A DNA stretch of 64,000 bases from Nilaparvata lugens (Eukaryota > Arthropoda > Insecta > Hemiptera > Delphacidae). The notes under the pieces are model-generated. The model did no database searches. It was not told where the DNA came from and saw nothing but the letters and a program-made list of their open reading frames with translations. Where the stretch lies: assembly GCF_014356525.2 (NCBI RefSeq), contig NC_052511.1, positions 16,995,236 to 17,059,235 of the forward strand, read 5' to 3'. Of this stretch, positions 21,657 through 33,203 are shown piece after piece. The stretch's first letter is position 1. The number at the start of each line of letters is the position of its first letter. The position numbers and the translations under genes were made by a program.

Positions 21657-22970
21657 TCACGGCCTACTCATTGAATCATTACTTTGCAGACTAGCACCTT
21701 TCTACTGCAGCCTAATCAATCAAGATAACCTAAACTTCGCCGCATCTCAGCTAATAAGGAAATATTATTAATTCACTTCAAATGAAGAAATCGAAATCAA
21801 CTTTAACAACAGAAGAAAATAAAACTACAAAACAACTCTAAAAATTTACCAACCTGATCAAGCCATCTGCCTCATGTTACAATCATCACAGAAACAATCG
21901 CCTGGTATCATCTGCACAACTGAAAATCAGAAACAAGAATTATAGTATCCACGGAAAATAATTGTAAATTAGAAATAACATGAAATTAGCAGTGAATAGG
22001 AGGAAAGAAAATAAACAAAGTTTATTTGAAAAAAAATGTGTAAATCTAACCTTGAAATACAGAATCAATAGAAAAATCTATTCAGAACCAAAGCCTGTTC
22101 GATAATTTTCTTCGTCACACCAACCAATGTGTGCGAAATCATAGAGTCAATGTATAGGAATCAAAGCAATATCGTTATTCAATTATTGTAACCTGTTATT
22201 TAATGTGGAATTATAAGTAAAAAACGCAACCAAAAATATATATTTATGTTAATTTGCACGAAATGCGCATGTTCTGTGTTATATGAATGTATCTCTAAAA
22301 AAGCTAAAAAGAAAATGAAATTCTTACCTTTAAATGTGAAATTTATTACTGTTGCATCAAAAGATCATGAATTGTAATTCAAATTGATAAATATAATCTT
22401 AAAGACTTAATATTTGTAACCAACATTGATAAAAATCAAGAAAGCCATTTCAAGTGTAACCCTGTTTGTACGCAACGTACTAGGCGCAAATAAGGAATTG
22501 CTCGAGTCAAACGGTAGACGATTGTCATGTCACCGAAGTAAAATCACACTCTCACCCAATTTATGTAAAAGCCAGAATAAAGAGTCGAAACCTGTAATAA
22601 CTATGAAAAAATGATGAAAATCTATATTTGTTGCAAATACTGTTCAAATCTTAGGAAGTAATATGTGAAATCTTGTATATTTGTTATAGTTATGGGTCTG
22701 CTCATAAGCCACCCGTGAATGGAAGTTGTGGAGTTGTTTTAATGAAGGATCCAAAGAGACCTCATTAATTACTGTATTTCGATTGTATCCAATGAAAGGA
22801 ACAATCAATTATTTATTTTCTCGTAGCCAAAAGTGCACGATATATTGTTTTTAGTGTTAAGTGTTGAGTTTTCGTAGAAGTAAGGAGATGAAATAGTGTA
22901 TTCATCACAATATCGGATTTTTCAAATAGTCATTGTTTCGACTCGTCTCCCAATTACCTATTTAAAATAT
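21657..22970. other. Non-coding 3' internal region of the LTR element
   Basis: About 1.3 kb between the gag-position ORF and the 3' LTR has no frame over 62 codons and no pol-like motif on either strand. Deletion of pol, rather than decay, is likely, since no pol remnants are readable. Confidence 0.7.
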
Positions 22971-22984
22971 CCTGGGGGCTTTTG
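22971..22984 (+). other. Putative polypurine-tract region before 3' LTR
   Basis: CCTGGGGGCTTTTG directly precedes the 3' LTR. The G5 run is the likely plus-strand primer area, but it is short and interrupted by pyrimidines, so it is an atypical tract. Confidence 0.4.
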
Positions 22985-25413
22985 TGTGATGAATCTTTCA
23001 AATAGATCTCATGAAAAGAGAGAAAAATTGTGATTACCTTTTAAAATGAAGGAATTTGCTAAAGGAATAGTTAGCGACCGAGCGATAACACTTACTTATC
23101 AGTAACTGTATATTTGATAAGAGTACCGTTCTGTACTGAATATTTTTCTAGGAAAATTATTCAATAAAATTATAATTATTTTGCAAATAAAGCACAAACT
23201 ATTTATGAATCGCTCACTGATTTTGAGGTTACACTTTGTTTACCATCGATCAGATGTTTTTAAAACAGTTCGAACGCAGCTGACTTGATTCGAAATATCG
23301 TCAAATGTCACGCTGGCTTCACGTAAGATATAATACCATCTCTAAAAATTATAAAACTATCAATAAAGGACCAAGAATTTCAAATAAAAAAAAAATAAAA
23401 TGTATGTATTATCGTTGAAATTATTTATTATTTAAGAAATTATATTATATGTCAGGTCTTATTGTAACTAAATAGGTCATAGCATGAAATTATATTATTG
23501 ATAAAACGGCAGAAATTAATTATAACAGTCTCAAACCTAATAAAAATTGTACAAGAGTATTAATTCATTAACGATTTAATTCAACTGAACCACATGGTAA
23601 TTAAATCTCTTTGGCAGGTCTAAGCCAATCACAGTGCATAGAAATAGCACCAAGACGGTGATCGTTTGAAAGCAACACATGTTAATCTATTATCAGACAC
23701 CAACCCTGCCTTATCAGTTACACTAGCACGTGTACATTGTATGAGAGGAACTATGTCTAGAAGATTAAGCAGTTTTAAGGATTACCTAAATTGAATCATT
23801 ATTGTAATTAAAAGAATTGTATTCTACTGCTTGCCACTGACGTCATGTTTACGTCACAAGCGTTCTACCAATGGCAAATTTTTATGCAAATTATTACATG
23901 GAGATTCTGAGAAGCAAGGTCTAGCCTAAAAGCTTAGAGAAAAGAGCAGCACTTCCCTTTTGAAATCCTTACCATGTAGATCTCTTTTTATAGTTACCAA
24001 AGACCTATTTGTGAAAATTTCTTGTTCGATTTTAAATGTTCTATTTGTGAGCCGATATTTTAGGCCAATTTATTTGTTATTTGTAAATTTCTGTTTTCAT
24101 CAATCGATAATTTAAAAGCTTAAAGTAAATTATCCCTTAATTAATTCGGTGAAGGAGATATTTAAATTAAAATTCCCCACGTGCTGAAACCGAAGCCTGG
24201 ATTGCCGCCGATCAAACGATTTTTTGATCTAAAGAAGAAAACCACGACGACCAAGGAATTTCACGTGAGTTATAAGTCATAAGGGGCCCCAATCTACGCT
24301 TCGAAAATATTTCAGTGCAGAAAAACATAAATTTTTCTTCGTTAAATTATTGGCCACGCCGACAAGCGCTTTTAGTTATTAAGAGCCTAAAATTTATTCA
24401 TATTTAATTTCTAAGAATTTGTAGTTGATTAACTATCCTCCGCTGCCTGAACTACGACCCCGAGCAATTTTAAAATATTTTATAATTCATTTTTTCTCAC
24501 TATTTTTTTTCAAAACTGTTAAACTTTATCAATTGTAAAATTCTGTTGAATCACGCATGGTATCATGCAAGCACAAGAAATTTTTTAACTATTCTGTTAA
24601 TGCTAAATTATTATCAACCTGTAAATCAAATTCTGAACCTGCACTGTATGATTGCATATTTTATTGTAATATATTTCAGTTTTGTTAATTCGCTTTCTGA
24701 GTTCGATTATTTCTTAAGCCTGTCAATTATTGTGTCTGATACGTTCTATATTATCAAGAACCGATCGAATACGATCATTAGAATAATTGAATCAAGCTGG
24801 ATATTGGAACAGGTCTAAGTGGATGTAGCGAGTGGGGTCAGATCGAGATATTTATTCTTTGTCCTTACCTGCTCATATATCAGCTTTTATCTGTTACCTA
24901 CCTCGACTTAGGAGCGAATGCATCAATTGTACAGCAGTGGCAGCCATAGATCATATAAATTCCTACAATAGAGCTTAAAACCCGACAAGACTCTGTTCTC
25001 GAAATATATTCTGAACGATATTTGGTTCAAATACCGTATTTTAATCCTTCAGAACTTATTAGAGACACAGTCCCGTAAATTATCTACATCGGGATTTCTG
25101 CTCGACCTGTATGATTTTGTATGCTCATTCTTCACAGGTAATAATTTTAAGGTATCCGTCTTCAGTGTTTAGCGATCGCTACACTACTTATAAAAATTTC
25201 ATTACTATACAATTTGTCATTAGAAGAATCAAGGGTGAGCGAGCGTTTAGGCCTCCCGCGATTCCGACAATTGTATTGAATCTTGTAGTGAATCAATCAG
25301 TCTGGTGTATACTCAGCGTCCACGCACGCAATTACAAAATTTATAGCCGCTACACCATTGACTCAGTACAAGATTCACTCTACATGTGTGAAGCCATCAA
25401 ATCACGCTCCACA
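22985..25413 (+). repeat. 3' long terminal repeat (2,429 bp)
   Basis: This is the partner of 16959-19386 with identical ends. Differences seen by eye are three transitions and about nine 1-2 nt indels, mostly in homopolymer runs. Few substitutions imply recent insertion; the indel excess may partly be assembly error. Confidence 0.96.
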
Positions 25414-25417
25414 ATAA
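25414..25417. repeat. Target-site duplication ATAA, right
   Basis: Matches ATAA at 16955-16958. Confidence 0.75.
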
Positions 25418-26946
25418 GCATCTAATGGAAAACACTCAGCTTGTGAACATTTTTCAATAATTGTTTTAGTGGAAGTAGAATCAGCCCAAAATGGATCATG
25501 AGAGTAATTATTACGCTTGAAATTAAAAAAGTATCAAGTACAAATAGATCGATTCTTGAAATAGATTTTCGAATTTTAATAATTCAAAAAACTTATTACT
25601 GTTAATTACAGAGAGAGATTTGTTTCGTGGATGATGCACACAATAGCTCTAGTTTCTTGTGTTGGTAATTGCTGTGAGATATGATTGGATCTGAAGTTTA
25701 AGGGGGTTCCGAACCATCGAAATGTTATTTGACAGCACATAGCAGAACTGGCCTTGAGCAGACACCATTCCAACAGGATAACTGATAGCACGGCGTTTAT
25801 CTCAGTCTGTACGATTGATCTTGCAGCGGTGACAAACACTCACTTACTTTTTTCAATTCGCATAACGTAAGATACGAGTAGGCTAATATTATATCTCTCC
25901 AAGTCTATTTGTACCACTAAATGGCAGTCGTACCAACCCCTATTCAATTGAAAATGTTATCTTATTACTCCTTTTGCAACTATGTTTTTGGTTTATTCTC
26001 AATTTGTCAAGAAAGTTGATCCATTCATAAATATCTCTTCAGGTGAATCAGAATAACCAATTCGAATTTTTGATAGAACATCCTAGATTGTAAATTTTTC
26101 ATTCTCAATCCAATACTGTCTTTCCTATTTAAGGCTACGAAGTCACACACTATTCACAATCGAAAATGGCTCTTGAAGAGTTGACTAGTTTCTATTCAAA
26201 GTGTGCTGTGATAAAATAGAAGGCTACTTGATAACTTTCATTATGTCTAATTATCCAATATTTTGAGAGAAACATCCACAGATGTAAGCAAGCAGGAACA
26301 AAAAAAAAACAGAGGATAACATTTAGGTAGAGTAGCAATCATCATTTCCATACTTTCACCTCAAATGCTCGCGTTATAATCGTTCATAGCACAACACACA
26401 GAAAGCGACCGTTTGAAGAATGATGTGAGTCACGATTTGCCGTGATCTGCGAAAAAATTATAAAATGTGCAGAAAACATCTTGTAGCTACCGCGCTGGGT
26501 CCACAATGAGAAGGAGTCACTGTCGTGTCACGGATTAAAGAAATCGATTCACTTGCAATTCTTTCTAAATGCTAGCGATTTTAAAAATTCTCAGCTCATC
26601 TCATTGTCTGGATTTTATCTCCATGTTCATTGAACAGTCTAGTCACTTGCATATTTTATCTCTTGAAAAATCTTATTCTTCCTCTATTGAAGAGATTTCA
26701 TGCATGGATACACTAAAAGTATCACGAAAGAATGACTCATGCAATATTATTATTTTTAATAATTTCGAAATAATTATATAAATTCGATTGGAAAAAATTT
26801 TTTCTATTGATGGTTCAATAAAATTTATTCATGTTATCTGTATTTTCTACTCTATTGATCGCTCCTGAACATTACATTAAAAATTGAGGCTCTTACACTC
26901 TTTTATGGAATAGTTTACTAATGCAAGAGTATTAAGAAGATGAATC

Positions 26947-26984
26947 AGTCTTATAAATAAGAATTTAGTCTTATTTATAAGACT
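26947..26984. repeat. Perfect hairpin, 16-bp stem and 6-nt loop
   Basis: AGTCTTATAAATAAGA and its reverse complement are separated by ATTTAG. Related AGTCTTAT pieces recur nearby (27030 region). AT-rich; no function inferred. Confidence 0.85.
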
Positions 26985-28000
26985 AGTTTCAATGAAGACT
27001 CATCAATGAAAAATATTTATAAGAATTCAGTCTTATTGTGAAAGTAATGGAGCGAAGTCAAAAGTTAATACGTGTACAGGTACTGGGATAATAAATGTCG
27101 ATGGTGAAGTATTCTCCAAGATAACATAGATCATATAAAAGATAGGGAAGATGATATGTTTAGAGAACGAGTCGTATCACTCGAGTGGATTTTTTCAATC
27201 ATGAATAATCAGAAGCTGACAGCGTGATTGAAGATCGGGTTATTGATTGATTGATGTTCCAAGATTCCAGCTATTGAGTTCAAATGAAATTAAGAAGTGA
27301 TATAATTATTAAACATCATACCCAGATAACTTGTTGTTTACAAAGTTTGGGAAATTCGAGTACAAAAATTCTCCCATTAGAACTGTGAAACTAAGATAAT
27401 TGAATATACTACCCATATAACTTATTATCTCAGAGAATTCAAGTACAAAATGTCTTCCATTAGTACTGTTAACATGAGAGAAGGGTAAATGAAAATACTA
27501 GAATTTTACAAGACCAAAAATTTGCAAGAGGAAATCACTGGATAATTTGATTCTTTTTATAAGAGGAGACACTTCTCAATGGAAGATAACAGTAATAACT
27601 ACATAGGTCATAGAAGCGTGCCCAAGATAAAACAGCCAGTCCCGAAATGGATTGTTTATGCTGCAGTGGAGTCATGCTTACCAAATTAACACACTCATTG
27701 GGCGAAACTCCCACAGTTTTTATAAAGCGTGGGAGAAACACAATTACTGTTTGCATTTGAATGTTATTGCATCACAGTTTTGACGGGACTTTTTCAAGGT
27801 GTATTCCCGTAATAAGAAATCAACAGACAATGGATGCTTTCTTCGTCGGCTGTTGACTTCCTTCCTGTTCCTAACTGAAATTCATTTCTTCCTTCCTCTT
27901 TTAAAGGATATAAACGGTTCGGAAAAATGAATAATAAGCTTATTTCATTCACATTAGTCTAGACCAGGTGAGAAACACTTTCAATGGCACATTCCGAAAG

Positions 28001-28140
28001 TGGAAGTGAGAGTGAGAGAGAGAGGAAGTTTAAGTAGGTATAAAAGAGAAGTATATAAGAAGTATAAGTGAGTTTAACTAATAGAAAAGTTGAGGGGAGA
28101 GAGAGGTGTGTGTGAGAGAGAGATGAGAGAGTGGGTAGTT
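28001..28140. repeat. GA-rich simple sequence
   Basis: An irregular GAGA/GTGA purine run on the plus strand, degenerate and without coding capacity. Confidence 0.7.
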
Positions 28141-29250
28141 GATAGAAGCGGGAAATGGGTTATTTGGAAGATTTAATTTGAAAATATTTAACATTTTTGC
28201 TTTCTGAATTGCTCGATGGATAAATATTTGTTAAAATAAATGAACAACAATTAAAGCATGTCCTAGAATATTGAGCATACCTGAGAAATCCTCATCTTCA
28301 TAGCATTGAGAAGTCAACATCTACTCTTTATTGATTGATTCATACAATAAGTACATCATCAAAATGATAGGGAGAGAAAAATAAGGAGACCTTGTGATAT
28401 TCCTCTCCTTAATTTATATAAGGTTACACATAGTCCAAAATAGGAAGTCTTGTAGTTGTTAACATAGATACTTGGAAAATCTCAAGATCGAGTAATGCGT
28501 AGAAGTAAAGGGTATTGTCCACCTAACCCTTTAAAGGGTATACTTTGGGGCGAGTTTGAACAGAACGGTCGGGTCGATAATTAGCTACCAGTTTTGGTCA
28601 CACTACGATTGATCACAATGTAACACAGACAGATTGTAAACCAAGGGAGTGAGCAGAACGGTTAAGTCTCGATAGAGTTACAGCGCGATGACATGCTTAA
28701 TGTTTTTATCATTGCCAGCTGATTATTGGTATTGATCGAAACTGAAAGCTAAACCGCGACCCACTCATTCTATTTGCCCCTACTGTGATTCATATCAACA
28801 GATAAACTAATTTTTTTGATTTATCTAGAGAAGAGAGAGGGCTGATATTGATGTCATAATATTGAAAATTAACCAATAATAACGATAATCTACTAGTACC
28901 TAATCAATATTCTCAACTCCTTTAGCACATTACAATAGATTCAAGACTTTGATCGAGCTTGAATCATTTACCTGGGGGAATATTATGATTGATCGAAAAT
29001 ATCATCCTTGTCAATCAAGTAATTGCTTGAAAAATCTTATCATATCCACCGAATTAATTGATTCGATAGATAACAATCGGAAGCCTGGATCGATTGTGAA
29101 AATCATGTGGAGAAGGCACCGGAAACTGTGATCAGAGATGTCTAGACAGTGTTGACAATTTCACAGATTCGAATTCAACTTCAAGGATGTAATTCTGGGC
29201 AGTAACAATTTACTGCACCAGGTCAGCGGGGGGTCGTCTCCATTTACCCT

Positions 29251-29287
29251 TTATAATATATATAAAAAAATATATATATATATTATA
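29251..29287. repeat. AT-dinucleotide tract
   Basis: TATATA-type simple repeat, nearly self-complementary. Confidence 0.8.
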
Positions 29288-29870
29288 GTGACTTCCACTG
29301 TGAGTACTTTTTATCGTTTCTGCCAACAATTCAACTAATGGTGACGGTTTGAACTGAATCTAAGTCTGAAGAGAGTTACCCTCTCTACAGAATCCATCTA
29401 GAAGTGACAAAGAGCTTCATTATTTTTTAGCTGAGCGATAATTTTCAAACACTTCGTGTTTCTTTGTACGGCACCAATTAAGCACACGAGTGTGATAGAA
29501 ATCCTATATCTATATTGAATTAGGATGTGTATAGAGCGATGTATTAAATTGTGCACTTACCTTTCTCACTGCTGTGAAATGAGAATTTTTCACACTTTCC
29601 TTCTCTCACACTGTGCGAACAGTTATCATCGAAAATTTTCTCGTTGTGCAGAGGAACTTAACGATGGCCAGTCCTGGTGTGTGAGAAAATGGGAGATGGT
29701 CTTCGAGATCATTTCATTTCTCTGGAGCTGCAAAAAAGGGAAGAAGATTGGAAACTATCATTTACTGATAAATCAAGAACTATTTTAGTTTCTTGATCGA
29801 AGGATGATTCTTGAAGGAACATTCCCAATAACTTCATTGGATGAGAAATTAAATCGTATTAAAAATCTCA

Positions 29871-29910
29871 CAAATCAATCAACATAAAATACATTTACTA
29901 CGGGGTGATT
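29871..29910 (-). repeat. 40-nt inverted repeat partner A
   Basis: The reverse complement matches 31862-31901 at 38 of 40 positions (AATCACCC, TAGTAAATGTATTT, ATGTTGATTGATTTG). It may be the end of a roughly 2-kb terminal-inverted-repeat element or two dispersed fragments. Confidence 0.7.
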
Positions 29911-30034
29911 TTTTTCTACAGGGCTACTTGGTAGTATTTTCACTAGACACCAGTCGTGTCTTGAAAATAATAGGGTAGGTTCAAGTGATTCATTGACAAT
30001 CATACAATTGAAAACGAAAAATGTAATGTATTCG

Positions 30035-30250
30035 AATTTCATTGGTTGACAGCTAATGACAAATCGTAGACAATGACACTCACACTATATATTCTGCTGC
30101 TCAATCTTCAAGATATTGATACTAGGCCTAAATATTGGTAATGGTGTTACAACCGAAACAAGTAACTCAAATTGAGTAGTATAGAATTGTTTCGATAGAT
30201 TGGTGGTTCTGACAATTTCAAGTCGTTCTCGTTCAATATGGATGATCTAT
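30035..30250 (+). repeat. Dispersed repeat family R3, copy 1
   Basis: Ordered landmarks are shared with 48325-48700, 49680-49930 and 54700-54945: CATTGGTTGACAGCTAAT, an element around ATATTCTGCTGCTCAAT, a hairpin motif AATGGTGTTACAACCGAAAC, and TTCTGACAATTTCAAGTCG followed by TTCAATATGG. No ORF. Probably a non-autonomous retroelement. Confidence 0.65.
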
Positions 30251-30709
30251 CACAGCACAGAAATTTCAGAAGGAATATAATTAATAAAAAACAAGCTTTC
30301 TCTATCGTTTGAAAACTGAACTTATAACTGGAACACAACCAAATCGAAATAGATGATTGTTATTCAGCATTGATGATAAAACGAATTCACGATCAAAATT
30401 ATAAATTAGAATGGCTTGATCATTAGTTTTTAAAGAGCAATGATTGTCTGATAGGTCGTGAACTTTACCGTGATAAATAAGGTTCCATTATTCGAATGTA
30501 AAGTTCAATCTCTTCACATTAGTAAACTCCTCAGTTTCATTGATGAATTTACTGTAGGTTGCATAACAATTTTCAAATTCAAATTACAATCGAAAAGGTG
30601 AGACTCACATTAAATCTATAGATAACCACTAATATTTGCACCAAATAGATCTACATTCTGATAATGCTGGGCTACTGGCCTAGAAGGCAATAACCCATAA
30701 ATCCTGCAT

Positions 30710-30965
30710 TCTCTTATTACAGTATTATTGTAAAATCTAATCATTCAAAAGCTAATATTGATAAAGGAAATATCGAACATTATACATACTGTATATAATT
30801 TTAAAACTCAAATTACAATCGAAAAGTTGAGTCTCACATTAAATTTTAAACAAATTCTCACATTAAATTTGATTTTTATCATCAGTTCCATAATCACCAT
30901 CAACATCTTCATCCTCATCTTAATCTCCATCATCATTTTCACTATCATCATCATCTTAATCTTCA
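30710..30965 (+). repeat. Local duplication, copy 1
   Basis: Two blocks recur in the same order at 31318-31815. One is TAATCATTC followed by ATATTGATAAAGGAAATATCG. The other is TGATTTTTATCATCAGTTCC followed by CATCAACATCTTCATCCTC. The copies differ by insertion of an R2 retroelement end (31001-31270) and by simple-repeat expansion. Confidence 0.7.
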
Positions 30966-31000
30966 TCTACACTATTATCTCCATCATTATCATAATCATC

Positions 31001-31270
31001 ATTTCATTTCATTTATTCATAGACAATAGATACAATGCAGGTAAAAACAACAGGCATTCACCCAAAACTGCTTTAAACCTTAATTTGGAATACACAGTCT
31101 AGAGGTTATGTAAATGATAACTAAATTCACACACTATTTTGAGTCCAAAAAATGTACGTACAACAATAATTTCAAATTTATAAGATTAATTAGTTTCAAA
31201 ATACAAATCCAAACAAAAATCTTCCTTCACAATCACAAAAATATTGAAAATTTTACTAAGTAAAAATTCT
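31001..31270 (-). repeat. Dispersed retroelement 3' end, family R2, copy 2
   Basis: The reverse complement aligns with 15964-16225 across its length, including the terminal AATAAA-type tail (here read as ATTTCATTTATTCATAG on the plus strand). Confidence 0.75.
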
Positions 31271-31317
31271 AACACGAAACAGCTTTTCAAAATTACAACA
31301 AAATTATCATCATAATA

Positions 31318-31694
31318 TTATTACAGTATTTGTAAGATCTAATCATTCAATATTGATAAAGGAAATATCGAATCAGTAAGTATCGTCATTCAAAAATCAT
31401 TTCACCTACGCTTCATATCAATCAGTAGCAAGTTCTGAACTTAATAATACATAATAGTGTGCAATAGCCTCAGAGCATTCAAAACCTACGTATTTCTTCT
31501 CTCATGAGAAGATCGTTTTTTCTAATATTTCAGTGATATCTACCCTTGATTTAAGCGTTATTTGTGTTTGAATTTGTGGTTGAATCAGCAAGAATCATCC
31601 TAATCTACCAAAAACCATTCAACTCACTACGTGTAGAGTTATGAACTGAGGTAACTGTATCTTAATACGTGTCTGCATTCAACCCTTTATGTTC

Positions 31695-31725
<31 letters not shown>

Positions 31726-31815
31726 GTTGATTTTTATCATCAGTTCCATAATCCTCATCAACATCTTCATCCTCATCATCATCTTCACTATCATCATCAT
31801 TTCTCTTCTTCATCA
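31318..31815 (+). repeat. Local duplication, copy 2
   Basis: Counterpart of 30710-30965. It includes a pure TCA/ATC microsatellite at 31694-31725. Confidence 0.65.
31694..31725. repeat. TCA trinucleotide microsatellite
   Basis: About ten uninterrupted TCA units. Confidence 0.9.
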
Positions 31816-31861
31816 TTAATCTTTATCTAAAATATTGAACCTAATAGAGGTTAAAAAATTA

Positions 31862-31901
31862 AATCACCCTGTAGTAAATGTATTTGATGTTGATTGATTT
31901 G
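31862..31901 (+). repeat. 40-nt inverted repeat partner B
   Basis: Inverted match of 29871-29910, ending 9 nt before the 180-bp inverted-repeat arm at 31911. Confidence 0.7.
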
Positions 31902-31910
31902 TTGAATAAA

Positions 31911-32090
31911 TTTTTCATGCTTTTGTACTCCAGAGCGAAGCTCGGCCCCTATTTATTTTAACATGTGAAAATTAAAGAAATATATTTTGTACTTTCAAAA
32001 ATAAGTTGTCAAATCTATGAGAAATACTAGACTAATTTTCAACTTTCTTAGGTACCGAACGCATTCAAGAAACATTTTTCCTCCTCTATC
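31911..32090 (-). repeat. 180-bp inverted-repeat arm, left
   Basis: The reverse complement of 33021-33203 aligns nearly throughout, roughly 95% by eye. It carries AGAGCGAAGCTCGGCCCC and GGTACCGAACGCATTCAAG. The arms enclose about 930 bp with an AT tract and a possible exon. CGAAGCTCGG is the head of the repeat family at 33165 and 55032, read on the opposite strand. Confidence 0.88.
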
Positions 32091-32091
32091 A

Positions 32092-32092
<1 letters not shown>

Positions 32093-32148
<56 letters not shown>

Positions 32149-32149
32149 G
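32093..32149. repeat. AT-dinucleotide tract
   Basis: About 57 bp of nearly pure TA repeats directly inside the left inverted-repeat arm. Confidence 0.92.
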
Positions 32150-32410
32150 ATACCTATTTTATAGAATAATTGATAAGGTAAGTTTAATAACAGAATGAGT
32201 CTCTTAAGATGTTTGGATCGTTAGACTTTTCAATCCTCAGGAGCTCTAATTTTCTACTTCTACAAGGGTTGAGAGAGCAGCATGGAATGATAGAATAATT
32301 TATCTATTTATGGAGATTAATAATATTTAAACAGTAGATGTTCCACAGAAAACGTATATGTTAGAAAGACCCAAAGGAATGTATTATGAATTCTGTTTTC
32401 TGCACTTTAG

Positions 32411-32731
32411 TTCAAACTATATTGGAAACAAATCGAAACACACTTGAAACTATTGGAAACAACAGATCAGTTCCCAGTGGAAACTCAGCCGCAAATTTCC
32501 AAACCGGAATCTGAACAGTTGATTAGTAATGGGACAATTTTCGCATTTCAACATTCCCTTGCGGACAAGTTAGAGGCATACTACCTTTCAGCAAAACATA
32601 ACTACAGTTGTCAGGAGAACAAAAGGACTGCTCAAGCTCAACAACCATTGCTGAGTCCACTTGCCTGCTCTATTTACGATCACTTTAATTCATTATTCAA
32701 CGCTATTGGCTTTGGTCCCAGTTCCCCATGA
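32411..32731 (+). CDS. Possible terminal coding exon, identity unknown
   Basis: A pyrimidine-rich tract ending TTTCTGCACTTTAG looks like a splice acceptor. From the next base one frame is open for 106 codons to TGA at 32729-32731, with AATAAA about 190 nt downstream. The predicted peptide has protein-like composition unlike the surrounding AT-rich noise. The first half is polar (FPVETQPQISKPESEQ), then FAFQHSLADKLEAYYLSAKH, and a C-terminal block SPLACSIYDHFNSLFNAIGF. I recognise no family. No upstream exon is identifiable on this strand within the window, so the donor exon would lie far away or the segment is a captured fragment. It lies between two 180-bp inverted repeats, which raises the possibility of capture by a foldback-type element. 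The alternative is a chance ORF. Confidence 0.4.
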   Translation, partial: FKLYWKQIETHLKLLETTDQFPVETQPQISKPESEQLISNGTIFAFQHSLADKLEAYYLSAKHNYSCQENKRTAQAQQPLLSPLACSIYDHFNSLFNAIGFGPSSP

Positions 32732-33020
32732 ATTCTGACTAACTAATTAGGTCTGTCCTAATGCACGCCTAGTCCAGTGTCAGAGAGTGAATGTCGAAAT
32801 TAATTAACACAAAACGATTTGATTTGAATGAAACAAAAAGCTTACATGCGTAAGGTAAAAATTTGTACAAAATAGGAATGCCATTGACCTTTGGTGGAGT
32901 CATATATATTTAGGAGTAAATAAATAGGATTACTATGTGTTATCAGAGACAACTGATACTTACGCTATCTTTTATTCATGGTGTTATTCTTTATAGCAGC
33001 CAAAATGCATCTAATCGACT

Positions 33021-33203
33021 GATAGAGGAAGAAAAATGTTTCTTGAATGCGTTCGGTACCTAAGAAAGTTGAAAATTAGTCTGGTATTACTCATAGATTG
33101 GACAACTTATTTTTGAAAGAACAAAATATATTTCTTTAATTTTCACATGTTAAAATAAATATCAGGGGCCGAGCTTCGCTCTGGAGTACAAAAGCATAAA
33201 AAA
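33021..33203 (+). repeat. 180-bp inverted-repeat arm, right
   Basis: Partner of 31911-32090. Its distal end overlaps the head of the dispersed element at 33165. Confidence 0.88.

Larger units (their letters stand above)
16959..25413 (+). mobile_element. Complete non-autonomous LTR retrotransposon with gag-only coding region
   Basis: Two direct repeats of 2,428 and 2,429 bp, each starting TGTGATG and ending CCACA, enclose a 3.6-kb internal region. That region has a tRNA-primer-like site after a 5-nt spacer, one 476-codon ORF and a G-rich tract before the 3' LTR. A 4-bp ATAA duplication flanks the unit. No protease, reverse transcriptase, RNase H or integrase motif occurs in any frame, so it must be mobilised in trans. 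The layout fits the descriptive classes LARD/TR-GAG. By eye the LTRs differ by about 3 transitions and about 9 small indels, so the insertion is young. Confidence 0.93.
25418..29870. other. Long stretch without recognised gene
   Basis: It contains small repeats listed separately, otherwise AT-rich single-copy-looking DNA. A minus-strand frame at 25606-25839 (77 codons; EINAVLSVILLEWCLLKASS inside) is a little less AT-rich than its surroundings and could be an old exon or repeat fragment, but I cannot name it. A frame at 29525-29788 is likewise unrecognised. Confidence 0.4.

Noticed and set aside
29871..31901. 2-kb TIR transposon defined by the 40-nt inverted pair
   Set aside because: No target duplication, and the interior is a mix of other repeats; two independent fragments are as likely.
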